Shown: one piece after another, positions 16,541 through 24,545 of the stretch
How the letters are laid out: each line of letters begins with the position of its first letter
Numbering within the stretch: position 1 is the stretch's first letter
Source of the DNA: WLMZ01 sp038227995
GTDB taxonomy: Bacteria; Actinomycetota; Acidimicrobiia; Acidimicrobiales; Ilumatobacteraceae
Assembly (NCBI GenBank): GCA_038227995.1
Contig: JBBRPP010000010.1
Span: 1 to 64,000, forward strand
Length of the DNA stretch: 64,000 nucleotides
Direction of reading: 5' to 3'
The notes under the pieces: model-generated
What the model saw: only the letters and a program-made list of their open reading frames with translations
What the model was told of the DNA's origin: nothing
The model's database searches: none
Translations under genes and position numbers: made by a program

Positions 16541-17505
16541 GCCGCGGCTCCTGTGGTGAGTGAGAGGTTGGATCGGTCGGTGAGCGCCATGAACGCCTCG
16601 TCGAGGGTGGGGCGGTGCAGCGCCATCTCGTCGATCGGCACGCGGCTGTCGTCGACCGCCGCCGCGATCGCGGCGAGGTCGGCAGAACCCCGGGGTGCGG
16701 GGATCGAAACGGTGCGGTTCTCGGCTGAGACCGTGAGCGAGAACAGACTCGACAGATGAGCCACCAGGTTGTCGAGACCGGCTGCGTCGAGCGCGACGAC
16801 GTCGACCCGCTGCTCGCCGATCAGGGCCTTCAGTTCGCTGGGGCTGCCCTTGGCGACACAGCGGCCGTGGTCCATCAGCACCACCGAGTCGGCCAGAACG
16901 TCGGCCTCTTCGAGGTATTGCGTCGTGAGCAACAACGTCACGCCTTCGCCGACGAGCTCGCGCACCGTCGACCACACGACCTGTCGGCTGCGCGGGTCGA
17001 GACCGGTCGTGGGCTCGTCGAGGACGAGCAGCTGAGGCTGGATGACGAGGCTCGCCGCGAGGTCCACCCGTCGGCGTTGACCGCCGGACAAGCGCTTGAT
17101 CAGCGTGGTGCGGAACTCGCCGATGTCGAAACGATCGATCAGCGAATTGACGATGCGCTTCGCAGCTGTGGTGGACATGCCGCGGAGGCGAGCCATCAGC
17201 AGCAGGTTCTCCCACGCGGTGAGGTTGTCCTCGAGCGCGGCGAACTGGCCGGTCAACGAGATGGCCGATCGGACGGCGTGTCCGTTGGTGACGGCGTCGT
17301 GGCCGCACACCGTGAGCGAACCGGCCGTCGGTGTTTCGAGCGTGGCGATCATCCGTACCGCCGTTGTCTTGCCGGCGCCGTTCGGTCCGAGCAGGGCGAC
17401 CACCGTCCCCATCGGGACGTCGAGATCGATGTTGTCGACGGCGACGAGATCGCCGTAGCGCTTGGTGAGGCCGCGAGCCGTGACGGCGGGTTGGTTGGTG
17501 TTCAT
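16537..17505 (-). CDS. ABC transporter ATP-binding protein (DrrA-like)
   Basis: The 322-residue ATPase has Walker A GPNGAGKTT, a Q-loop at SLTGQFAALED, signature LSGGQRRRVDLA, Walker B LLVLDEPTTGLDP and a switch His replaced by Gln in LLTTQYLEEAD, as is normal in the DrrA family. A C-terminal extension of about 90 residues is the DUF4162-like tail. It powers the permease encoded next. The start at ATG 17505 has AAAGGAG seven bases upstream, and a promoter with a TetR-type operator lies at 17546-17574. Confidence 0.92.
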   Translation of the reverse strand: MNTNQPAVTARGLTKRYGDLVAVDNIDLDVPMGTVVALLGPNGAGKTTAVRMIATLETPTAGSLTVCGHDAVTNGHAVRSAISLTGQFAALEDNLTAWENLLLMARLRGMSTTAAKRIVNSLIDRFDIGEFRTTLIKRLSGGQRRRVDLAASLVIQPQLLVLDEPTTGLDPRSRQVVWSTVRELVGEGVTLLLTTQYLEEADVLADSVVLMDHGRCVAKGSPSELKALIGEQRVDVVALDAAGLDNLVAHLSSLFSLTVSAENRTVSIPAPRGSADLAAIAAAVDDSRVPIDEMALHRPTLDEAFMALTDRSNLSLTTGAAA

Positions 17506-17545
17506 CGTGGCTCCTTTCTGTGTCTTTCGAAGTCGTGTGAGTAAA

Positions 17546-17574
17546 AACATACAGTCACAGTAGAAATACTGCAA
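17546..17574 (-). promoter_or_regulatory. Promoter of the drrAB-like operon with embedded operator
   Basis: On the minus strand TTGCAG (17569-17574) and TATGTT (17546-17551) are separated by exactly 17 bases, as in a sigma-70 promoter. The inverted repeat CAGTAgaaaTACTG (17558-17571) overlaps the -35 box and the start of the spacer. A repressor bound there, most likely the divergent TetR protein, would block polymerase. Confidence 0.6.
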
Positions 17575-17591
17575 GATAAAGTTTCACGATG

Positions 17592-17597
17592 TACAAT
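17592..17597 (+). promoter_or_regulatory. -10 box of a leaderless promoter
   Basis: TACAAT lies seven bases before the ATG at 17605 of the TetR gene. The operator at 17558-17571 is where the -35 region would be, so autoregulation is likely. Confidence 0.55.
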
Positions 17598-17604
17598 CGA
17601 CGAC

Positions 17605-18627
17605 ATGGAAGCCGTCGAAGGCCTTCGCGATCGCAAGAAGCGGATGCTGCGCCAGAAGATCTCGGACACTGCGACATCGATGTTCTTGCAACGCGGTTTC
17701 GACGAAGTGCGAGTCGGCGAGATCGCTGCCGCGTGCGATGTGTCCGAGAAGACGGTCTTCAACTACTTCCCCACAAAGGAGTCGTTGCTCTTCGACCGCG
17801 AAGAAGATCAGACCGTGCAGATCATCGACGCGTTGCGTCCGCGACCGGGCGTCGCGCTCATCGACAGTGTGCTGGCCGTCCTCGAAAGAGACACCCGGAG
17901 CATGCAGGCGAACTGGGCTGCATCCACCGAGCCGCAACAGGACCTGTCGATGATCCGTCGATTCGCGTCGCTGATCGAGAACACGCCGGCGCTCACGGCC
18001 GCGATGAACGCGATGACCGAGCGCTTGACTCAGATCGCCGCGAACGCACTCGCGGAACGGGCGGGCGTGGATCCCGACGATCCAGAGCCGCAGCTCGCAG
18101 CTGCAATGATCCTCGGATTGTGGAGGGTGCAGTTCAAGGCGATGCAGCGATTCGCCGACAGCAACCTGACGCTCGACGAGTTCCTGTCAGCCGTCGTCGC
18201 CGACGTTCGTCGCGCCGCGAGCGTTGCCGACGGTGGGCTCTCGGCGTTCAACGCCGTGGTCGGATCATCGAGCGCGCAGGATCAGCTGCGCGATGCCGCG
18301 ACGGCGGCCGATCAAGCTCGCCGGCAGGTGATCGCAGCCGTGAAGCAGGCACGGGCAGCGTGGCGCCAAGTCGTGACCGAGGTGCAGCGGCACCACGCCG
18401 AAGACCACCACCACGGCCATCACGGAGATCGATGGGGAGACTGGTCGCGCTACACCGGCTACGAGCACCTCGATCGTCAGCAGAGCCGCGAGGCACAGCA
18501 GGACATGCGCGCGCAGCAACGTCAGATGAAGGCCGAGATCCGTCAGTTCCAGGGGGCCATGCGTCAGCGCCAAGCGGAGATGCGCCGGCTGCAGGAGCAG
18601 ACCCGCCGCGACCGACGGGCGCGCTGA
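17605..18627 (+). CDS. TetR-family regulator with His-rich, coiled-coil tail
   Basis: The first 200 residues are a TetR protein: helix-turn-helix VRVGEIAAACDVSEKTVFNY at about 36-55 and a C-terminal ligand domain with an MftR-like look. Beyond residue 215 follows an unusual extension: a helical Ala/Gln-rich stretch, a His cluster (EDHHHGHHGDRW, near 270) and a charged coiled coil of Gln/Arg/Glu to residue 340. TetR proteins usually end near 200-220. The tail could bind metal or a partner. It is divergent from the drrAB-like operon, with a shared operator between them. Confidence 0.82.
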   Translation: MEAVEGLRDRKKRMLRQKISDTATSMFLQRGFDEVRVGEIAAACDVSEKTVFNYFPTKESLLFDREEDQTVQIIDALRPRPGVALIDSVLAVLERDTRSMQANWAASTEPQQDLSMIRRFASLIENTPALTAAMNAMTERLTQIAANALAERAGVDPDDPEPQLAAAMILGLWRVQFKAMQRFADSNLTLDEFLSAVVADVRRAASVADGGLSAFNAVVGSSSAQDQLRDAATAADQARRQVIAAVKQARAAWRQVVTEVQRHHAEDHHHGHHGDRWGDWSRYTGYEHLDRQQSREAQQDMRAQQRQMKAEIRQFQGAMRQRQAEMRRLQEQTRRDRRAR

Positions 18628-18646
18628 ACCCCGATCGGCTGGGCGA

Positions 18647-19633
18647 TCAGAGGGTCGCGAGGAATCCGAGCAGCGCCTCGTTGAACTGTTCGGGACGTTC
18701 CTGCTGGGTCCAGTGCCCGCAGCCGTCGAGCATCACGTGGCCGCGGAAGTCGGGGAGCTGTGTCTGCATCCGTTCGACGCCCGTCGGGTCCATCACGGCG
18801 ACGGCATCCTGCGTTCCACCGATGAAGAAGCTCGGCATCGTGATGCGGCTGAGTGGAAGGTCCTTGAGGATCTCGTAGTTGGCGTCGAGGTTGCGGTAGT
18901 AGCTCACCGGGCCGAAGAACCCGCTCCGGCTGAACTGGTCGCCGAAGTACTCGAGGTCGGCCTCTGTGAACCACGGCCACGGCAACGCGGGTGGCGTCGG
19001 CATGTTGGTGAGGAAGCCGGTGCCTTCCATCTTCGACAGCTCGGTGGGCATCGAGAATCCCTCGCCGCTGGCTCCCCAGAACACATTCTTGACGGTGTCG
19101 TACGGGTCGGCGCCGAGCTCGGTCTCGGCCGGTCCGACCGGCTGGAAGTAGAGCATGTAGAAGAAGTTGTCCTCGTACACCATCTTGAACAACGTGGTCG
19201 GCGGCCCCGGCCACTCGACCGCCGGCACACTGACGCCGACGACGGCGCGGACGCGCTCGGGATTGAGGCGGGCGTTCTCCCACACGATGATCGAACCCCA
19301 GTCGTGGCCGACGAAGATCGCGTCGTCGTGGCCGGCTTCGGTCACCAGTGCATTGAGGTCGCCGGTCAACTCGCGGATGCCGTAGGCCTCGACATCGGCC
19401 GGCACGCTGGATCGGCCATAGCCGCGTTGATCCGGAGCCATCACGTGATAGCCGGCATTGGCGAGTACCGGCAGCTGATGGCGCCACGAGTACGCGCCCT
19501 CGGGGAACCCGTGGCTGAGGATGATCAGCGGATCGCCCGGTCGTCCTGCCTCCATCACGTGCAGGTCGACGTCGTTGACGTGCACCGTGCGCCTGCGAAT
19601 TTCCGTGTCCCCGTTCCCCAACCGTTCTGTCAT
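18647..19633 (-). CDS. Epoxide hydrolase-like alpha/beta hydrolase
   Basis: The 328-residue enzyme has HGFP (41-44), nucleophile Asp111 in GHDWGS, a cap domain with the paired tyrosines (MLYFQP, SYYRNL) that protonate the epoxide, and His in GCGHWTQQERP near 308. This set is that of soluble epoxide hydrolases, which open epoxides to diols via an Asp ester. The start at 19633 is favoured over 19657 by a CAGAAT box seven bases upstream. Its neighbours share no obvious pathway. Confidence 0.85.
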   Translation of the reverse strand: MTERLGNGDTEIRRRTVHVNDVDLHVMEAGRPGDPLIILSHGFPEGAYSWRHQLPVLANAGYHVMAPDQRGYGRSSVPADVEAYGIRELTGDLNALVTEAGHDDAIFVGHDWGSIIVWENARLNPERVRAVVGVSVPAVEWPGPPTTLFKMVYEDNFFYMLYFQPVGPAETELGADPYDTVKNVFWGASGEGFSMPTELSKMEGTGFLTNMPTPPALPWPWFTEADLEYFGDQFSRSGFFGPVSYYRNLDANYEILKDLPLSRITMPSFFIGGTQDAVAVMDPTGVERMQTQLPDFRGHVMLDGCGHWTQQERPEQFNEALLGFLATL

Positions 19634-19640
19634 GCCGCCG

Positions 19641-19646
19641 ATTCTG
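19641..19646 (-). promoter_or_regulatory. -10-like box of a leaderless promoter
   Basis: Minus-strand CAGAAT lies seven bases before ATG 19633. Confidence 0.35.
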
Positions 19647-19691
19647 ACCGAAGTCATCCGCTTTCTCGACCTCGGCGGTCGAAAAACAGGA

Positions 19692-20249
19692 TCAGTTCGT
19701 GGCGGTGGAGGCGGATCTGGCGGCGGCGCTGATGGCGTTCAACTCGCCCCACGCCAGTCCGTCACTGGCCCACAGCGTGTCGAACGCGGCGTCAGCGGCA
19801 TCGCTGAAGCCGTGCCGGTTGCGGAAGTTGTAACGCCACCGTTGTTGGTTGATCGGCACGCCCAGACGCTCGAGGCGGCCGACGCTGTAGGACTCCCACG
19901 CCGCGATCTGCGCCAACGACAGATCTTCGTCCGCCGGGGCCTCGCCGAAACCGCCGGTGAGTCGATCGCGGGCACGGAGCAGGACCCGCCCCAGCGATGT
20001 GGCCGTCGCGGCCTCGCTCTGCTCGCGCGGCTTGCGCGTGTCCTCGAACGCACCGCTGTCGGCACGGATGTGGATGCCGTCGGTGAGGTCGATCGAGGTT
20101 CGTGCGAGCGGCGTCGTCTCATCGACCTCGACCGACACGGAGTGATCCTGCAAACCGAGTGAGTGAAGGAGATCGACGGTGACGCGACGGATGAGCTCGG
20201 CATCGAACGACACGAACGAGAACGTCTCGGGAGTCACCGTCACTGACAT
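19692..20249 (-). CDS. Unknown protein in the AarF/ferritin-like operon
   Basis: The 185-residue protein has an N-terminal half rich in beta strands (TFSFVSFDAELIRRVTVDLL, VSVEVDE, IDLTDGIHIRADSGAFED). Its helical C-terminal half contains ESYSVGRLERLGVPINQQRW and FSDAADAAFDTLW. It has no signal peptide, membrane helix or Cys. It follows a ferritin-like gene by 12 bases and is probably the last gene of a five-gene operon. I do not recognise the family. Co-transcription suggests a role with the ferritin-like proteins. Confidence 0.7.
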   Translation of the reverse strand: MSVTVTPETFSFVSFDAELIRRVTVDLLHSLGLQDHSVSVEVDETTPLARTSIDLTDGIHIRADSGAFEDTRKPREQSEAATATSLGRVLLRARDRLTGGFGEAPADEDLSLAQIAAWESYSVGRLERLGVPINQQRWRYNFRNRHGFSDAADAAFDTLWASDGLAWGELNAISAAARSASTATN

Positions 20250-20261
20250 CGGCGAATGGTC

Positions 20262-21137
20262 CTAGCCGCCACTCGATGCGGCCGCGCCACTCGGTGCGGC
20301 CGCTGCACTGGTGAACGAATCGGCGTCGGCGAGCATCTTCTTGACCGCCGCCTTGCGCTCGTTGAGCGCCTGCATGCTGACGTCGGCGATGCTCTCGACC
20401 TCGTCGTCGGTGAACCCGGCCAGCTCGCGGAAGCGTCGCGCCAAGCCGATCGGCGATTCGTTGCTGTCGCTGCGCGTGCCGCCGTAGCTGAACAGCTTGT
20501 CGACGATGCTCTGGAACTCGAGCGCCTTCTTGCGCCGTTCGGGGTCCTTCTCGGTGACCTTGCGCAGCCAATCGGAGCCCATCTTCACGTGGGTCACTTC
20601 GTCGGCCAGCATCCAGTCCTCGCAGAACTCGAGGTACGGGTCGCCGGCGAGATTGCCGAACTCCTTCATCGTCGTGAAGACGTCGATGGCCAGACCTTCG
20701 AGCGCGCGGTTGACGCCTGCGAGGCGCAGCACGGGATCAGAGCTGCACGCTGCCTCGAACAGCACCGTGTTCTCGGCGTACGAGCCGATCTCGGTGCCCA
20801 TCCAGTCGCTGAGCTTGACGCTGATCTCGACATGCCGCGCTTCGTCCCAGCACTGGCGAGCCATGTCGAGCTTCAGCTCGAACGGTGCCTCCGATCCGGT
20901 CTCGAAGTCCCAGCAGGTCCGTCCAGCACCTTCGAGCGCCTGGATCTCACCGACGAAGATCCCGTGCATCAAGCCGCGTGCGCCATCGGTCGCGTCGCGG
21001 CGTTCGGGTGTGAGCCGGAAGTTCGCGTTCTTGGTGTCGCCGCGGATGGTCCGCGCGTCGTTCATCCGTTCCTTCATCGTGACGGTGTGGAACCGTTCGT
21101 CGCGGGCCAACTCCTCGACGGGGAAGAACTTGCGCAT
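20262..21137 (-). CDS. Ferritin-like di-iron protein (larger)
   Basis: The 291-residue protein is mostly helical and carries carboxylate/histidine motifs of ferritin-like folds: GEIQALEGAGR, then CWDEARHVEIS (ExxH), EGLAIDVF and ADEVTHVKMGSDW (second ExxH-like DEVTH). These are spaced as in a four-helix di-iron site. It resembles the DUF455-type ferritin-like group. The Ala/Ser-rich tail is low complexity. Activity may be oxygenase or iron handling. It sits 19 bases after a second, smaller ferritin-like gene. Confidence 0.7.
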   Translation of the reverse strand: MRKFFPVEELARDERFHTVTMKERMNDARTIRGDTKNANFRLTPERRDATDGARGLMHGIFVGEIQALEGAGRTCWDFETGSEAPFELKLDMARQCWDEARHVEISVKLSDWMGTEIGSYAENTVLFEAACSSDPVLRLAGVNRALEGLAIDVFTTMKEFGNLAGDPYLEFCEDWMLADEVTHVKMGSDWLRKVTEKDPERRKKALEFQSIVDKLFSYGGTRSDSNESPIGLARRFRELAGFTDDEVESIADVSMQALNERKAAVKKMLADADSFTSAAAAPSGAAASSGG

Positions 21138-21156
21138 CTCTGTCTCCGATCTCTTG

Positions 21157-21786
21157 CTACGAACCGAGGCTGCCGGGACCGGCGATGCCGCCCGCTTCGA
21201 TCATGATGGTCTCGAGACGTTGCTGATGAGCCGCGGCACGCGCTGCGTCATCCGGTGTCTCGATCAGGCTCTGGATCAACATCTCGCCGTCGCGCCAGTC
21301 GTCGAACTCGTCCTGCAGGATCAGCTTGATCGTGCGGATCGTCGGTGCATCGGTGATCTCGCTGGTGGCGTTGAGGTGGTACGTGTAGGCAGCGATGAAG
21401 CGCGGGATGTACACGCGGTAGACGCCGACCAGCTTCTCGATCGTCTGGTCGTGGGCTTCGGGTTCGGTCATCGCGGCCACGAAACGAACCATCGCGTCGT
21501 TGGCCGGTGCGGTGAGACGATCGGGGTTCATCTCGCGCAGCTCGGGCAGGCGCTTGTGCCACAGCTCGGCGTGCCACGCGTGCTTGTAGCAGTGGGTTCC
21601 GAGGCGCATCTTGACATCGAGTTCGGGAACAGTCGCGACCCAGCCGCCGAGGGCTTCGAACAGCTTCATCTCGGCCCACTTGTAGTTGCCGACGCGCCGC
21701 GCAGATTCCTCGACGTCGAACAGGCCAGGCAGCGTGCGTCGGTCCCACGGCGCAAACGGTGCTCTGGCTTTGTGCGGATCGGCCAC
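21157..21786 (-). CDS. Ferritin-like protein (smaller)
   Basis: The 209-residue protein is helical, with ExxKLFEALGGWVA, LGTHCYKHAWHAELWHKRLP and a final QDEFDDWRDGEML. These give Glu/His pairs of a ferritin-like bundle, though the metal residues are less regular than in its neighbour. The GTG start at 21786 is chosen because GGGGGA lies about seven bases upstream; ATG 21846 would overlap the upstream gene. The product probably pairs with the larger ferritin-like protein encoded next. No enzymatic role is known to me. Confidence 0.6.
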   Translation of the reverse strand: MADPHKARAPFAPWDRRTLPGLFDVEESARRVGNYKWAEMKLFEALGGWVATVPELDVKMRLGTHCYKHAWHAELWHKRLPELREMNPDRLTAPANDAMVRFVAAMTEPEAHDQTIEKLVGVYRVYIPRFIAAYTYHLNATSEITDAPTIRTIKLILQDEFDDWRDGEMLIQSLIETPDDAARAAAHQQRLETIMIEAGGIAGPGSLGS

Positions 21787-21824
21787 CTGAAATCCCCCAG
21801 CAGAGAAGCGAAACTCGGTGCAGG

Positions 21825-23207
21825 CTACATGGCCCTGTTTCGCCACGCATGATCGGCTTCACCGAGCGGAGTGACGGGATCAGTGCCGCACTGGTACTCG
21901 AGCAGCATCCCCCGGAACGGCGCCGTCACGTCGAGCTTGCCGAGCAGTGCCGAGATGCCCCAGACGACGCGATCGAGGATCACGAAGCTGGGTGGGATGT
22001 TGAGCTTGGCGATGACCGGAGCATGTGGACCCTTGAGGTCGAGCATCGTGTCCATCGTCGACTTCATGAACGCACGCGAAAAGGTGAAGGTGTCGGTGAG
22101 GTACGGAACGTATGGCGAGCTGACGTAGTCGTAGACCTGCTGTGCGGCGAGACCGTGATTGGCGACGAGGAACCCGACCCGTTCCATCTCCTCGATCAAC
22201 AGCTCTGGATCGCGTTGGACGATGACGGCGTCGAGCGTGGGCGACAGCAGTTCCCACTCGCCGGGCGACCAGCGCTTGACGAGACCGAAGTCGAGGAACG
22301 TCACCGAGCCGTCGGCCTGGAACCGATAGTTGCCCGGATGAGGATCGCCGTTGAAGCAGCCGAGGAAGTACACCGAATGCTGCACGAACCGCCAGATCGA
22401 TTCGCCTGCGCGGTGGCGCGCTGCTTCGTCGGCGGTCGCGAGGAAGTCGTTCCACGACAGCCCGTCGACCCACTCCGTCGTGATGACGCGCTCGGTCGAG
22501 TGCTTCGTGACGACAGCCGGCACGGTGACGAACGGGTGGTCGCGGTAGTACGTGACGAACTGCGCTTGGTTCTTCGCTTCGATCCGGTAGTCCAGCTCGT
22601 CGCCCATCCGGTCGCGCAGCTCGTTGACCAGACCTTTGGTGTCGAGACCTTTGAGTGCGAACGCGCTCAACAGCGAGTACATCGCCTGCGCGTTGTTGAG
22701 ATCGGCGCCGATCGCATCGCCGACGCCCGGGTACTGAACCTTGACCGCGACTTCACGGCCGTCGCGCAGCACGGCGCGGTGCACCTGCCCGACCGATGCG
22801 GCCGCGATCGGATCGGTCGACCAGTCGAGGAACACCTTCTCGGGGATCTCGCCGAGCTCGTCGACCACGACCTTGCGGGCGACCGCAGGGTCCATCGGCG
22901 GCGCATCCGCATACAGCGAGGACAGGGACTGCTGCGCGTCGTCGGGCAACGCCTCCATGATGAAGCTGACCAGCTGGCCGACCTTCATCATCACGCCCTT
23001 CATGTTCCCCAATTCGGCCGCGAAATCGTCAGCCGCCTTCACTGCGAAACGTTGGTCGATGGCGTCGCGTCGGGCCGGTGATGCAAAGCGGCGGCGCACC
23101 TTCACGCTCGCGTAGCGAGCGCCGTTGCGAGCCGTGAGCAGCGCGATCCGGGTCGAGCGTTGCAGCTGCGTGCGGAACGACGCGAGACGCGTGCGGTTCA
23201 ACGACAA
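21825..23207 (-). CDS. ABC1/AarF/UbiB-family atypical kinase
   Basis: The 460-residue protein has the ABC1 hallmarks: KxGQ (75-78, MKVGQ), the Ala-rich nucleotide loop AAASVGQVHRA (135-145), Lys156, GDPHPGN and the metal-binding LDFGLVKR. UbiB-type proteins are ATPases needed for quinone and isoprenoid lipid metabolism rather than classical protein kinases. The start is a TTG at 23207, directly after the stop of the TraR-like gene. With two ferritin-like proteins downstream, a membrane-lipid or quinone modification pathway is a reasonable inference. Confidence 0.9.
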   Translation of the reverse strand: MSLNRTRLASFRTQLQRSTRIALLTARNGARYASVKVRRRFASPARRDAIDQRFAVKAADDFAAELGNMKGVMMKVGQLVSFIMEALPDDAQQSLSSLYADAPPMDPAVARKVVVDELGEIPEKVFLDWSTDPIAAASVGQVHRAVLRDGREVAVKVQYPGVGDAIGADLNNAQAMYSLLSAFALKGLDTKGLVNELRDRMGDELDYRIEAKNQAQFVTYYRDHPFVTVPAVVTKHSTERVITTEWVDGLSWNDFLATADEAARHRAGESIWRFVQHSVYFLGCFNGDPHPGNYRFQADGSVTFLDFGLVKRWSPGEWELLSPTLDAVIVQRDPELLIEEMERVGFLVANHGLAAQQVYDYVSSPYVPYLTDTFTFSRAFMKSTMDTMLDLKGPHAPVIAKLNIPPSFVILDRVVWGISALLGKLDVTAPFRGMLLEYQCGTDPVTPLGEADHAWRNRAM

Positions 23208-23435
23208 TCAGTGATCCGCGAGGCGACGCGCGGTCGGCTTCGCTTCGAGCAGTTCGTCGGGCAGCTGCTGGCCGCTGACCTCGCACGTCCAGTACGTACC
23301 GAGCTCGAGGCGGGTCAGAGCCATTTCGACATCGGCCAGATCGGTCTCGATCATGTCGAGGTCGAGTTGCGTCGCCGGCACCGCAACGTCGGCATCGGGA
23401 CCGGTGTGCATCGCTGTTGATTCGCCGAGCTCCAT
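23208..23435 (-). CDS. Small TraR/DksA-like protein lacking the zinc cysteines
   Basis: The 75-residue protein has the ETDLADVEMALTRLELGTYW helix followed by TCEVSGQQLPDELLEAKPTARRLADH. It aligns with the helix-plus-zinc-finger end of TraR/DksA proteins (YGxCxxCGxxIxxxRLxAxPxA). Only the first of the four zinc Cys remains, so the fold would be metal-free. It starts at ATG 23435 with TAGGTT seven bases upstream, and leads an operon through the AarF and ferritin-like genes. A role in transcription is possible but unproven. Confidence 0.65.
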   Translation of the reverse strand: MELGESTAMHTGPDADVAVPATQLDLDMIETDLADVEMALTRLELGTYWTCEVSGQQLPDELLEAKPTARRLADH

Positions 23436-23442
23436 GACCCAC

Positions 23443-23448
23443 AACCTA
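23443..23448 (-). promoter_or_regulatory. -10 box of a leaderless promoter
   Basis: Minus-strand TAGGTT lies seven bases before ATG 23435, the first gene of the AarF/ferritin-like operon. Confidence 0.5.
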
Positions 23449-23531
23449 CCCGAGCGACCCTGGCGCGAGGGTCCGACGAGGCGGCAGATGAACAGTCGGC
23501 GCGGATCATCCCAGCCCTTCGCATGATGACG

Positions 23532-23537
23532 TACCCT
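23532..23537 (+). promoter_or_regulatory. -10 box of a leaderless promoter
   Basis: TACCCT lies six bases before the GTG at 23544. This favours that GTG over the ATG codons at 23523 and 23526. Confidence 0.5.
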
Positions 23538-23543
23538 CTGTTC

Positions 23544-24545
23544 GTGGCGCAGGTCCGGCTCGAGAACATCACCAAACAGTTCGACGGTGTGACCGCCGTC
23601 GAAGACATCAACCTCGACATCGCCGATCGCGAGTTCATGATCCTTCTCGGGCCGTCCGGCTGCGGCAAGAGCACGCTGCTGCGCATGATCGCCGGCCTCG
23701 AGGACCCGACCGAGGGCAAGGTGTGGATTGGCGACACGCTGGTCAACGACGTGTTGCCCAAGGTCCGAGACGTCGCGATGGTGTTCCAGAGCTACGCCCT
23801 GTACCCGCACAAGACGGTGCAGGCCAACATCGAGTTCCCGCTCAAGGTTCGCAAGGTCGACAAGGTCGAACGGGCAGCAGCAGCCGCTGCCGCAGCAGAG
23901 TCACTCGGCCTCACCGAGTACATGCAACGCAAGCCCGGTCAGCTCAGTGGTGGTCAGCGCCAGCGTGTCGCTCTCGCCCGAGCCATCGTCCGCAAGCCGG
24001 CCGTGTTCTGCATGGACGAACCACTCAGCAACCTCGATGCCAAGCTGCGCGGCGAGACCCGCGCCGAGCTGATCGCGTTGCACCAACGCCTGGACTCCAC
24101 GTTCATCTACGTCACCCACGACCAGGTCGAAGCGATGACGATGGGAACGCGGATCGCTGTCATGTCGCGTGGCCGGATCGAGCAGGTGGGCACGCCGCAG
24201 GACGTCTACGACAAGCCTGCGTCGGTGTTCGTGGCCCAGTTCGTCGGGATGCCGCCGATGAACATCCTTCCGCCGGGCACGGTCGAGGGCGGCGATCACC
24301 TCGTCGGCGTCCGTCCCGAGGATCTCCAGATCCATCCGACCGGCGCGATGTCGATGATCGTGACCCTCGTCGAGCATCTCGGTCACGAGGTGTTGGTGAC
24401 GGGCACCATCGACGGACGACGTGTCGTGGTGCGTGAGCCCGCTGGTGCGCCCGATCGACGCGTCGGCGACGTCGTCGGCCTCGATGCGACGGAGTCCGGG
24501 CGGCATCGATTCGACGCGACGACGCAGCGAAGGATCGATGGATGA
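23544..24545 (+). CDS. Sugar-type ABC importer ATP-binding protein (UgpC/MsmK-like)
   Basis: The 333-residue ATPase has Walker A GPSGCGKST (36-44), Q-loop VFQSYALYPH, signature LSGGQRQRVALA, Walker B VFCMDEPLSNLD and switch His in VTHDQVEAM. A C-terminal TOBE-like domain of about 80 residues with VRPEDLQIHP is typical of MalK/UgpC subunits. The GTG start at 23544 is chosen by its -10 box. Its stop overlaps the first permease by ATGA. It energises uptake of a sugar or polyol by the three proteins encoded next. Confidence 0.92.
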   Translation: MAQVRLENITKQFDGVTAVEDINLDIADREFMILLGPSGCGKSTLLRMIAGLEDPTEGKVWIGDTLVNDVLPKVRDVAMVFQSYALYPHKTVQANIEFPLKVRKVDKVERAAAAAAAAESLGLTEYMQRKPGQLSGGQRQRVALARAIVRKPAVFCMDEPLSNLDAKLRGETRAELIALHQRLDSTFIYVTHDQVEAMTMGTRIAVMSRGRIEQVGTPQDVYDKPASVFVAQFVGMPPMNILPPGTVEGGDHLVGVRPEDLQIHPTGAMSMIVTLVEHLGHEVLVTGTIDGRRVVVREPAGAPDRRVGDVVGLDATESGRHRFDATTQRRIDG

